The notes below the pieces were generated by a model. It made no database searches. It saw only the letters and a program-made list of their open reading frames with translations, and was not told the origin of the DNA. Below are positions 7,285-14,401 of a stretch of 64,000 bases of DNA, one piece after another. This DNA comes from an uncultured Prevotellaceae bacterium (GTDB lineage Bacteria > Bacteroidota > Bacteroidia > Bacteroidales > Bacteroidaceae): the NCBI GenBank assembly GCA_902762565.1, contig CACWOS010000026.1, forward strand, positions 1 through 64,000. The letters run 5' to 3'. A program made the position numbers and the translations under genes. Numbering within the stretch: position 1 is the first letter of the stretch; each line of letters starts with the position of its first letter.

Positions 7285-9612
7285 ATGAGAAAAGCATTTA
7301 TAATTATATTATTTGCACTGCTGACCACTCTGCAAGGTCATGCAGTATTAAAGGAAAAAGACCTACCCCAGACACTTCAGATACTGCGTACTGAACTCAC
7401 CAACTACCACCGTGAGATGTCCATGCTGATACAGGCCAATCGTCAACAGAACGAACAGGTACGCAATCAGCTGATAGATATCATGAAGAGTTCGAACCAG
7501 AACTCGCTGATGCTCTATTCGCAGAAACAGGACTATGTGTTTGACCTTACATACGCCTGCCATGAGGCCACCGAGCAGTATCACAATTTCCAGCGCAAGC
7601 AGCTACCATTCAAGACATATCTCAGCAAGATTGAATCGGATATTGCACGCTACGACTCATTAATCGGAGCCCTACATTCTATGCCCATTACCATGCTTGA
7701 CCAACAGGCTCAGATAGACCGCAACGTCTGTCTGACGCTGGCCACCAACATTCGTAATTCGCTGGACAATAACCGCACCATGATGCAGGACTACATTCGC
7801 TATTACGACATGACAGAGCAACGTCTCTCCCACCTCAACGACTATGCACAGAAGCGTTATAACGACATCCAGACCAGTATATTCCGCAATGGCGGCGCGA
7901 CCTATTTTCACATCATCAAGGCCTGGGGAAGCAACTGGAAAACAATGGTCGAGACGGTGCACAAGAAGTATCAGCCCAACGAGGATTCACAGTGGGACAG
8001 CCGCTGGATTTTCGGTCTTCTCATCTCTATCATCTTCTATGGCATCATTGCCTCAGCGCTCAACTTTGCTGCTATTCGCTACATAGTGCCCAAACGTCTG
8101 CGCACGGAGGAGTTCATGAAGAAGCGTACCTGCATCACACTAGCCACTACCACCATCACCTTTGCTATCATATTAGGTCTGGCAATGGCACTTACCAAGC
8201 AGAACTTCGTTATCATGGCCTCTAACCTGCTGGTCAACTATGCATGGCTACTGGGCGTCATCCTCATCTCACTGCTACTACGTGTTAGCGGCGACCAGAT
8301 TTCGAGTGCCTTCCGCATCTATACGCCACTCATAGCAATGGGATTCATCGTGTTTGCCTTCCGCATCATACTGATTCCCAACGAATTGGTAAACATGCTC
8401 TTTCCCCCCATTTTGCTGATTTGCTGTCTATGGCAATGGAGCGTCATTCGCCGTCATAATCAGAACATACCGCGTTCCGACATGTTCTACACCTACATCT
8501 CACTCGTAGTATTCATCGCCTCAGTGGCATGCTCTTGGGCGGGCTATACACTGATGGCCGTACAGATACTGATTTGGTGGATTATGCAACTCACTTGTAC
8601 GCTGACCATTACCTGCGTCAGCCTCTATGTAAAGCTCTACGGACTACGCCATCGCTTCAGCGAAAAGCCCATCACCAAAACGTGGGCCTACGATTTGGCC
8701 TATCAAGTACTATTGCCTATTTCCGTGGTATGTTCTGTCATGGTCAGCATCTACTGGGCTGCCGATGTCTTCAATCTGAGCGACCTGTGCTGGAAGATTT
8801 TCACTTATGACTTCGTAGACTTCGAAAACTTTAAGATTAGTATCTTCTCAATTGCTCTGGTCATCAGTCTGTGGTTTATCTTTGCCTACGTCAACCGCAC
8901 TGTGCTCAAGCTGATGCGCATGCAGTACGAGTTGAAAGACCCCTCCACTGCTGCCAGCCGTGAAGTAATGGGCAAGAACGTGATACAAGTCATCGTGTGG
9001 GGTGCATGGTTCCTTATCTCGATGAAGATTATGAATATATCAATGGCATGGCTCTTGGTAGTTACAGGCGGTCTGTCTACAGGTATTGGTTTCGCTTCTA
9101 AGGACATCATCGAAAATATCTACTATGGCATCACACTTATGGCTGGTCGCATCAAGGTAGGCGACTGGATACAAGTCGACGGGACAATGGGTAAGGTGAC
9201 CAGCATCAGCTATACCTCCACCGTTGTCGAGTCGCTCTATGGTGAGATTATTACCTTCCAGAACTCACAGTTATTCTCTAAGAACTACAAGAACCTGACC
9301 CGCAACCATGGCTATGTATTGCAAGTGGTACCCTATGGTGTAGCTTACGGTTCAAACCTTCAAGAGACCATGACACTTGTCGATGCAGCTGTCAACAATA
9401 TGCAGCACAAATGGATGGATCCCTCGAAAAAGGTCAAGTCAGTTGTCGGCGAATTGGCCGATTCTGGTATCAACTTCAAGATGTTCGTCTGGGCCGATGC
9501 CGTCAAGAAGTCGTATGTTGTTAGCGACGTTTTAAATTGCATCTACGACACTCTCAACGCCAACGGCATCGAGATTCCGTTCCCACAGCAGGACGTTCAT
9601 ATCAGAAACTGA
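7285..9612 (+). CDS. Large MscS-family mechanosensitive ion channel
   Basis: A 775-residue inner-membrane protein. It starts with a signal peptide (MRKAFIIILFALLTTLQGHA), followed by a periplasmic, helical, coiled-coil-like region of about 220 residues. About ten hydrophobic segments come next. Last is the MscS core: the pore-lining helix VVTGGLSTGIGFASKDIIEN (about residues 593-612) and the beta domain with GRIKVGDWIQVDGTMGKV and ITFQNSQLF. E. coli MscS has 286 residues; this is of the large kind (compare MscK/YbiO) with a periplasmic sensor region. Role: releases solutes on osmotic downshock. I used the ATG at 7285 because it begins the signal peptide and follows a promoter box. Confidence 0.9.
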   Translation: MRKAFIIILFALLTTLQGHAVLKEKDLPQTLQILRTELTNYHREMSMLIQANRQQNEQVRNQLIDIMKSSNQNSLMLYSQKQDYVFDLTYACHEATEQYHNFQRKQLPFKTYLSKIESDIARYDSLIGALHSMPITMLDQQAQIDRNVCLTLATNIRNSLDNNRTMMQDYIRYYDMTEQRLSHLNDYAQKRYNDIQTSIFRNGGATYFHIIKAWGSNWKTMVETVHKKYQPNEDSQWDSRWIFGLLISIIFYGIIASALNFAAIRYIVPKRLRTEEFMKKRTCITLATTTITFAIILGLAMALTKQNFVIMASNLLVNYAWLLGVILISLLLRVSGDQISSAFRIYTPLIAMGFIVFAFRIILIPNELVNMLFPPILLICCLWQWSVIRRHNQNIPRSDMFYTYISLVVFIASVACSWAGYTLMAVQILIWWIMQLTCTLTITCVSLYVKLYGLRHRFSEKPITKTWAYDLAYQVLLPISVVCSVMVSIYWAADVFNLSDLCWKIFTYDFVDFENFKISIFSIALVISLWFIFAYVNRTVLKLMRMQYELKDPSTAASREVMGKNVIQVIVWGAWFLISMKIMNISMAWLLVVTGGLSTGIGFASKDIIENIYYGITLMAGRIKVGDWIQVDGTMGKVTSISYTSTVVESLYGEIITFQNSQLFSKNYKNLTRNHGYVLQVVPYGVAYGSNLQETMTLVDAAVNNMQHKWMDPSKKVKSVVGELADSGINFKMFVWADAVKKSYVVSDVLNCIYDTLNANGIEIPFPQQDVHIRN

Positions 9613-9668
9613 GTTTTTACTTTAAGTAAACCTGACTTTAAGTCAAAATACGTTCGTGCAGGACGAAT

Positions 9669-9698
9669 AAAAATGCGGCCTCCGATTAGAGAACCGCA
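9669..9698 (-). terminator. Intrinsic terminator after the 9723 beta-barrel gene
   Basis: TGCGG (9674-9678) pairs with CCGCA (9694-9698), with an extra CTC/GAG pairing inside, and is followed on the minus strand by TTTTT. Upstream, 9617-9644 holds two small near-palindromes with the same core (TTTACTTTAAGTAAA-like and TGACTTTAAGTCA) that may end the plus-strand MscS transcript. Confidence 0.7.
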
Positions 9699-9722
9699 CT
9701 CATTATACTGGAATTCTAAAGT

Positions 9723-10325
9723 TTAGAATACGTAAGCGATACCAGCTGAGATAACGGGACGGTCGAAGTCCTTAACATACTGGTACTTAACCTCTGCATT
9801 AACCTTCAGATTTGGTGAAATAAAATACTCGATACCAGCACCTGCGTTGAAACCAAACTTAGTTTCACTAGATGAACCACCAACTTCGTCAGCAGCAACT
9901 TTGTGCGCAAGTTTCCATGCAGCATCAAAATCTGCTTTAGACATACCACTTGCCTGAGCAGCTTTCCATGCAGCATCATATCCACTATCTATAGCACCAT
10001 CAACATCCACCTTTACGCCAACGAGAGTAGCACCTACCAAAGGATATACATTCAAACCTTCAGAAATAGGAATTACATAGTGGAAATTGATGTTAGCATC
10101 CCACATGGTGCAATGATCCTTCTTCAAGAAATAATTACCAGAAGCCTCACCACGAATTGCATCAGTGATGTTGTACTGGAACTTGGCGCCGAAACCAAAG
10201 TTCTTGTAATCCTTGTGCATACCATAGCTGACGTTTACACCAGCAGCCATCTTACCAGCCTCATTCTGTGCATTTGCGGTCAGTCCAGCTACTACGAAAG
10301 CAGCAATCATCATCAGTTTTTTCAT
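9723..10325 (-). CDS. Outer-membrane beta-barrel protein (porin/OmpA-like barrel), secreted
   Basis: A 200-residue protein with a clear signal peptide (MKKLMMIAAFVVAGLTANAQ). The mature part alternates polar and hydrophobic residues in strands and ends in the aromatic strand SAGIAYVF, the usual C-terminal outer-membrane insertion signal. Strand segments such as GFGAKFQYNITDAIRGEASG and LKVNAEVKYQYVKDF fit an eight-stranded barrel. A helical-looking extracellular insert (about residues 115-150, rich in Ala, Lys and Asp) is unusual for such a small barrel. Ligand unknown. It has its own strong promoter and terminator. Two more beta-barrel genes follow upstream with similar signal peptides but different barrels. 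Confidence 0.85.
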   Translation of the reverse strand: MKKLMMIAAFVVAGLTANAQNEAGKMAAGVNVSYGMHKDYKNFGFGAKFQYNITDAIRGEASGNYFLKKDHCTMWDANINFHYVIPISEGLNVYPLVGATLVGVKVDVDGAIDSGYDAAWKAAQASGMSKADFDAAWKLAHKVAADEVGGSSSETKFGFNAGAGIEYFISPNLKVNAEVKYQYVKDFDRPVISAGIAYVF

Positions 10326-10390
10326 AAGCCTTTTTTGTTTTTAAGTTAATAATTTAGGTGTTTCCACCTCGTTTACTATAAAATTTGCTG

Positions 10391-10421
10391 CAAATATAGC
10401 GAAAAGTTTTGAACCGACAAA
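10391..10421 (-). promoter_or_regulatory. Promoter of the 9723 beta-barrel gene
   Basis: On the minus strand TTTG (10421-10418), a 19-base spacer and TATATTTG (10398-10391) give an exact match to the Bacteroidetes housekeeping promoter. The leader of about 65 bases contains a small AGGTG/CACCT hairpin. Confidence 0.85.
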
Positions 10422-10450
10422 TCTTTTCTCAAAAAAAAAGCTGCTATAAG

Positions 10451-10496
10451 TAAAAAAAAAAATTAAACCGCCCGACTCCATACAGGAATCGGGTGG
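10451..10496 (-). terminator. Intrinsic terminator after the 10532 beta-barrel gene
   Basis: A GC-rich hairpin (CCACCCGATTCC with GGAGTCGGGCGG, 10468-10496) is followed on the minus strand by a long T-run. A near-copy ends the next barrel gene (11536-11566). Confidence 0.85.
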
Positions 10497-10531
10497 AAAA
10501 ATATCAAACAAATTTCTACTGCTTTTTCTTA

Positions 10532-11116
10532 TTAGAAGTTGTAGTAGAGACCGAAGCTTACTGCGCTTTCAACGTTTACATCGATAGTATTCTTAGCTTT
10601 GGCACCATCGGCCTTAGCCTTACGATTTGACCATCCAAGCATACCAAAGTGAGAAACAAAGCTCAGCTTATCGTTCAGATTTACAGCAACACCTGGCTTG
10701 ATGTTTACGCCGAACTCATTGAACTTAGCTGAATCACTATCACCCTGCTTGTCAAAAGTGTAGTACAGACCACCATCAACGAAAACGTTTACCTTGTCGA
10801 GCTTAACGAAAGTGTAACGCAAATAAGGATTAATTGTAAAGTTGCTAGTCTTGGAGCTGGTCTCTACAGTAACCTCGTTACCATTGACATTCATAGAAGC
10901 CGTACTTGTGGTCTTACCAGTACCAAAACCGATAACCATACCTACAGCAAAGTTGTCATCAAGATTGTAACCAATCTCAGGCAGAACAGTGAACTTAGTG
11001 TTTTTAACATTGTCCTGCTTATCGTGATGGAAACCAAGGCTACCACCAACGTAAACCTGAGCGTTCATTGTAGCAGCTACACATACAGCTGCAAGAGTCA
11101 TCATAATCTTTTTCAT
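10532..11116 (-). CDS. Outer-membrane beta-barrel protein, secreted
   Basis: A 194-residue barrel protein with signal peptide MKKIMMTLAAVCVAATMNAQ. The mature part shows repeated beta strands (VYVGGSLGFHHDK, FTVLPEIGYNLDDNFAVGMV, NPYLRYTFVKLDKVNVFVDG) and ends SAVSFGLYYNF with a terminal Phe, typical of outer-membrane insertion. Function unknown. It is a single-gene unit: TTTG-N18-TACCTTTG promoter at 11193-11222, leader of about 70-80 bases, strong terminator. Its leader resembles that of the 11600 barrel gene, which suggests common control or recent duplication of the regulatory region. Confidence 0.85.
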   Translation of the reverse strand: MKKIMMTLAAVCVAATMNAQVYVGGSLGFHHDKQDNVKNTKFTVLPEIGYNLDDNFAVGMVIGFGTGKTTSTASMNVNGNEVTVETSSKTSNFTINPYLRYTFVKLDKVNVFVDGGLYYTFDKQGDSDSAKFNEFGVNIKPGVAVNLNDKLSFVSHFGMLGWSNRKAKADGAKAKNTIDVNVESAVSFGLYYNF

Positions 11117-11192
11117 AATCTTTTACCTTAAATAATTTATTAAACTTTGACCTTTAGTCTTACGACTGCCAGTCGTTATCTGTTTTCGGGTG

Positions 11193-11222
11193 CAAAGGTA
11201 GAAAGAATTCTGTGTGCGCAAA
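11193..11222 (-). promoter_or_regulatory. Promoter of the 10532 beta-barrel gene
   Basis: TTTG (11222-11219), 18-base spacer, TACCTTTG (11200-11193) on the minus strand. Confidence 0.8.
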
Positions 11223-11309
11223 CAATATACCTCAACATTTTACCTTTTTCCTTACATATTGTTGATATAAATCAATAAAAAGCACTGTTGACATCAAGAA
11301 TTGTCATCT

Positions 11310-11480
11310 GCCACGCCAAAGGTATCGTTCCTTCAACCCGAAGGTATCACACCTTGCGGTCGTTGTAACGATACTTTGCGCTCGTTCCGATGGCACTTTG
11401 CAGGGGTAAAGTATCATCGGAACGACCGCAAAGTGACGTTGGAACGGATGAAAGGAACGTCTCGGACGACCCGAAAGTGA
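11310..11480. repeat. Repeat-rich non-coding segment between two barrel genes
   Basis: Short words recur in both orientations. TTGCGGTCGTT (11354-11364) is exactly complementary to 11421-11431, CGTTCCGAT (11383-11391) to 11416-11424, and GATACTTTGC (11370-11379) nearly to 11406-11415. ACTTTGC occurs twice (11373-11379, 11395-11401). The complementary pairs share bases and are not simply nested, so alternative foldings are possible. A 79-codon minus-strand frame crosses it but looks non-coding. Confidence 0.6.
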
Positions 11481-11526
11481 TATACTTTTCCTGGTCAAAA
11501 AATAATTAGGATCGTTCATCCACCCA

Positions 11527-11566
11527 TAAAAGAATCCGCCCAACTCCTTTTATAGGAATCGGGCGG
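11527..11566 (-). terminator. Intrinsic terminator after the 11600 beta-barrel gene
   Basis: Hairpin CCGCCCGATTCC/GGAGTTGGGCGG (11536-11566) with a T-rich run after it on the minus strand. It is nearly the same sequence as the terminator at 10468-10496. Confidence 0.8.
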
Positions 11567-11599
11567 ACAAGTATTAAATCAAATTTTTAATGCTGTTCT

Positions 11600-12349
11600 T
11601 TAGAAATAGAAGTTCAGAGAAACATTGGCACCAAGGTTGTTGGTAAGCAACTTAATGTCTTTGTGAGAGATGCGAGAGTAGTTCTTGGCAGCACCTTCAC
11701 CCTCAGGTTTGTTGTCCTTAGAATTCCATGTCCAACGCTTTGCAACACCAAAGTTCAGGTTAGCACCGAAGGAAATCTGAGGAATAATGAAGTACTCAAC
11801 ACCGGCATTTAGAACCAGGCCCAAACCATTGGTAGGAGCACCATAGTAAGTGTAATTATCTTTACCTTCGCCTTCAGTAATAGTGCTATATGTCCAATCG
11901 TTGGTGTGCTGGAAGATTACATCAGCACCGAAGAGGGGCTGTAGGCGCTGTCCTGGGAACATACGATACTCAACACCTGCCTTCAAATGGAAAGCGGTAG
12001 TAGCCTGACGACCATAAGAAGTTACCTTTTCAATATCTTCACCATCGTAAAGATTTGTAACATTGTAATTGTTGTTGAAACCGAAACCAAGGTCGAGAGC
12101 CAAGTTGTCCTGCAGGAAGTACTTACCAGTAATAGTTGTACCATTGAACAAACCCTTACCGTCTACACCCTCAAAATCATCAAGAGAATTATTGGTATTA
12201 CCATTAAACATATTACCAACATAGTTCAGAACAGGATTAGCGTTGAAAGTCAGAGCGAAGCCACCTTCCTTAGAACCATACCACTTGTCCTGTGCACTTA
12301 CTGTCATTGCCATTGCTGCGACCACGAGGGTCATCATAATCTTTTTCAT
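11600..12349 (-). CDS. Outer-membrane beta-barrel protein, secreted
   Basis: A 249-residue protein with signal peptide MKKIMMTLVVAAMAMTVSAQ. The mature part consists of strands with extracellular loops rich in Asn, Asp, Gly and Tyr, for example TEGEGKDNYTYYGAPTNG; periplasm-side pieces include AFHLKAGVEYRMFPGQRLQP. The end, LGANVSLNFYF, carries the C-terminal aromatic insertion signal. It is close in style to the two neighbouring barrels but not a near-identical duplicate. Promoter box at 12420-12427; leader partly conserved with the 10532 gene. Function unknown. Confidence 0.85.
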   Translation of the reverse strand: MKKIMMTLVVAAMAMTVSAQDKWYGSKEGGFALTFNANPVLNYVGNMFNGNTNNSLDDFEGVDGKGLFNGTTITGKYFLQDNLALDLGFGFNNNYNVTNLYDGEDIEKVTSYGRQATTAFHLKAGVEYRMFPGQRLQPLFGADVIFQHTNDWTYSTITEGEGKDNYTYYGAPTNGLGLVLNAGVEYFIIPQISFGANLNFGVAKRWTWNSKDNKPEGEGAAKNYSRISHKDIKLLTNNLGANVSLNFYF

Positions 12350-12419
12350 CTTTTTTCTTTTTTAAGTTAAACCTTGACCTTTGGCATGTGCCGCCGCTAG
12401 TCGTTATTTATTTCGATTG

Positions 12420-12427
12420 CAAAGGTA
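12420..12427 (-). promoter_or_regulatory. -7 box of the 11600 beta-barrel gene
   Basis: TACCTTTG on the minus strand. The transcribed leader that follows shares CGAAA, ATAACGACT and AAAGGTCAA words in the same order with the leader of the 10532 gene. Confidence 0.6.
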
Positions 12428-12623
12428 ATACGAAAACCGGAAATAATCATAAAGGTTTCCTTAATTTAATTAATTTTAGCTAAATTTCTTGATTTAAATC
12501 AATTATGTAGCAAAAAAGCGTTAACAATATAAATATAGTTTAATATTCATAGATACGAATCAGCTTTTTATTAATAATAATGTAAAAAATCGATTATTTC
12601 TTGCACGTTTCAAATAAAATACT

Positions 12624-12631
12624 TACCTTTG
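12624..12631 (+). promoter_or_regulatory. -7 box of the kdsA-kdsD operon
   Basis: TACCTTTG on the plus strand, 11 bases before ATG 12643 and 29 before ATG 12661. The roughly 270 bases between this and the barrel promoter (12428-12623) are AT-rich, and I see nothing else in them. Confidence 0.6.
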
Positions 12632-12660
12632 CAAGGTAATATATGCAAGAAGAAAGCATT

Positions 12661-13416
12661 ATGAAGGCAACATTCATAGCAGGTCCATGTGTAATAGAAT
12701 CAGCCGAACTGCTTGATACTGTGGCAGCTAAGCTGGTGGATATTAACAAAAAACTGGGCATCGACATCATATTCAAGGCCTCGTTCGACAAGGCCAACCG
12801 CACTTCTATTAGTTCATTCCGCGGTCCAGGTATAGACCACGGACTACTCATGTTGAACGATGTGAAGTCAAAATATGGATTGCGTGTGCTGACGGATATT
12901 CATGAAGCATGGCAGGCTGTGCCCACTGGTCAGGTGTGTGACGTACTACAGATACCTGCCTTCCTATGCCGACAGACCGATTTGCTGGTAGCTGCTGGCA
13001 AAACTGGGCGTATCGTCAATATTAAGAAAGCCCAATTCCTAACGGGTCACGACATGCGATGGCCATTGGAGAAAGCCCGCGAAGCTGGTGCCAAAGATGT
13101 GTGGCTGACGGAACGCGGCAACATGATGGGCTACAACAATCTGGTAGTAGATTTCCGCAACATCCCTGATATGCTGGAACTTTGTCCGACGGTGATTATG
13201 GACTGTACGCATAGTGTACAACGACCAGGTGGAGCCGACGGCAAGACGGGTGGCGACCGTCGTTTCGTGCCGCAGATGGCAATGGCCGCCAAGGCCTTCG
13301 GTGCTACGGGCTGGTTCTTCGAGGTACACCCTACCCCAGACCAAGGACTGAGCGATGCTGCAAACATGCTGGAGTTGGACAAGCTTGAAGGCCTTATTGA
13401 GCAGATAATAAGATGA
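12661..13416 (+). CDS. kdsA: 3-deoxy-8-phosphooctulonate synthase (KdsA)
   Basis: A 251-residue enzyme from ATG 12661 (257 if ATG 12643 is used). It condenses phosphoenolpyruvate with D-arabinose 5-phosphate to make Kdo-8-phosphate for lipopolysaccharide. Family motifs are FIAGPCVIES at the N terminus, FKASFDKANRTS, RGPG, a catalytic-face CRQTDLL, and PGGADGKTGGDRRF followed by FFEVHPTPD. I prefer 12661 because an A/G-rich stretch (AAGAAAG) precedes it and the conserved strand begins right after; 12643 would lie within a few bases of the predicted transcript start. The stop overlaps kdsD by 4 bases, joining two successive steps of the pathway. Confidence 0.93.
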   Translation: MKATFIAGPCVIESAELLDTVAAKLVDINKKLGIDIIFKASFDKANRTSISSFRGPGIDHGLLMLNDVKSKYGLRVLTDIHEAWQAVPTGQVCDVLQIPAFLCRQTDLLVAAGKTGRIVNIKKAQFLTGHDMRWPLEKAREAGAKDVWLTERGNMMGYNNLVVDFRNIPDMLELCPTVIMDCTHSVQRPGGADGKTGGDRRFVPQMAMAAKAFGATGWFFEVHPTPDQGLSDAANMLELDKLEGLIEQIIR

Positions 13417-14360
13417 ACGCAAGAGAATACGCGATACAATGTATCAAGGACGAGGCACAGGCTGTGCTAGACCTGATACCAAAGATGGATAACAACTTTG
13501 ATCGTGCCGTAGAACTCATCATGCAGTGCAAAGGCAAGGTCATTGTTACAGGTGTGGGCAAGAGTGGCCATATTGGTGCCAAAATAGCAGCTACGCTAGC
13601 TTCAACGGGCACGCCATCATTCTTTGTGAATCCGTTGGACGTCTATCATGGCGACTTAGGAGTCATGGCACAAGGCGATGTCGTATTGGCTATCTCAAAC
13701 TCGGGACAGACAGACGAGTTACTGCGATTCATTCCTATGGTACTGCATTTTGGCATTCCAATCATTGCCATGAGTGGTAATCCGCAGTCGCTGTTGGCCA
13801 AATACTCTACCTGTCACTTGAACGTTAGCGTAGAGAAAGAGGCCTGTCCATTGAACTTAGCGCCAACCAGTTCAACAACGGCGACACTGGTCATGGGTGA
13901 CGCATTGGCTGTAGCACTGATGGAACGCAGGAACTTCAAACCACAGGATTTTGCACAGTTCCACCCAGGCGGTGAGTTGGGCAAGCGGTTATTAACCACT
14001 GCACAGGACGTGATGCTAACTGAGCATTTGCCCATGTTGACAGCCAACATGCACCTAGGCGAGGCCATCATCCACGTGAGCAAAGGTAAACTAGGATTGG
14101 GGGTAGCCATCAAGGACGGTTGCATCGAAGGACTCATTACAGATGGCGACATCCGACGCGCAATGGAAAAGTGGAATGCAGAGTTCTTCGACCGAACGGT
14201 AAGCGACATCATGACAAGAACACCAAAGACCGTTGGTCCAGACACCAAGATTGCTGAGGTGCAGAAATTGATGAATAAACATAAAATCCACAACGTGCTG
14301 GTAGTTGACAGTGAAAACCACCTTTTAGGTATTGTTGACCGCTACGCTTGTGTACTTTGA
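13413..14360 (+). CDS. kdsD: D-arabinose-5-phosphate isomerase (KdsD/KpsF type)
   Basis: A 315-residue protein of the normal length. Residues about 1-190 form a SIS (sugar isomerase) domain with GVGKSGHIGAKIAATLASTG and the conserved PLDVYHGDLG, followed by SNSGQTDELL. Residues about 200-315 form a CBS pair (DVMLTEHLPML and DIMTRTPKTVGPDTK). It converts ribulose 5-phosphate to arabinose 5-phosphate, the substrate of KdsA, whose gene it overlaps by 4 bases (ATGA). The C-terminal end of CBS 2 is slightly short but intact. Confidence 0.94.
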   Translation: MNAREYAIQCIKDEAQAVLDLIPKMDNNFDRAVELIMQCKGKVIVTGVGKSGHIGAKIAATLASTGTPSFFVNPLDVYHGDLGVMAQGDVVLAISNSGQTDELLRFIPMVLHFGIPIIAMSGNPQSLLAKYSTCHLNVSVEKEACPLNLAPTSSTTATLVMGDALAVALMERRNFKPQDFAQFHPGGELGKRLLTTAQDVMLTEHLPMLTANMHLGEAIIHVSKGKLGLGVAIKDGCIEGLITDGDIRRAMEKWNAEFFDRTVSDIMTRTPKTVGPDTKIAEVQKLMNKHKIHNVLVVDSENHLLGIVDRYACVL

Positions 14361-14361
14361 G

Positions 14362-14396
14362 AATTGATAATTGAGAATTGAAAATTGAGAATTAAA
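14362..14396. repeat. AT-rich simple repeat between kdsD and the propeller regulator gene
   Basis: Five imperfect copies of a GA-AATTGA-like heptamer (GATAATTGAGAATTGA...). They fill nearly all of the 41-base spacer and resemble 481-515 in the opposite orientation. No promoter box is visible, so the downstream gene may be read from kdsA-kdsD. Confidence 0.6.
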
Positions 14397-14401
14397 AAGA
14401 T

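Noticed and set aside
11304..11543. 79-codon minus-strand frame across the repeat-rich spacer
   Set aside because: Arg-rich, lacks domain-like features, runs through repeats and the terminator hairpin of the neighbouring gene.
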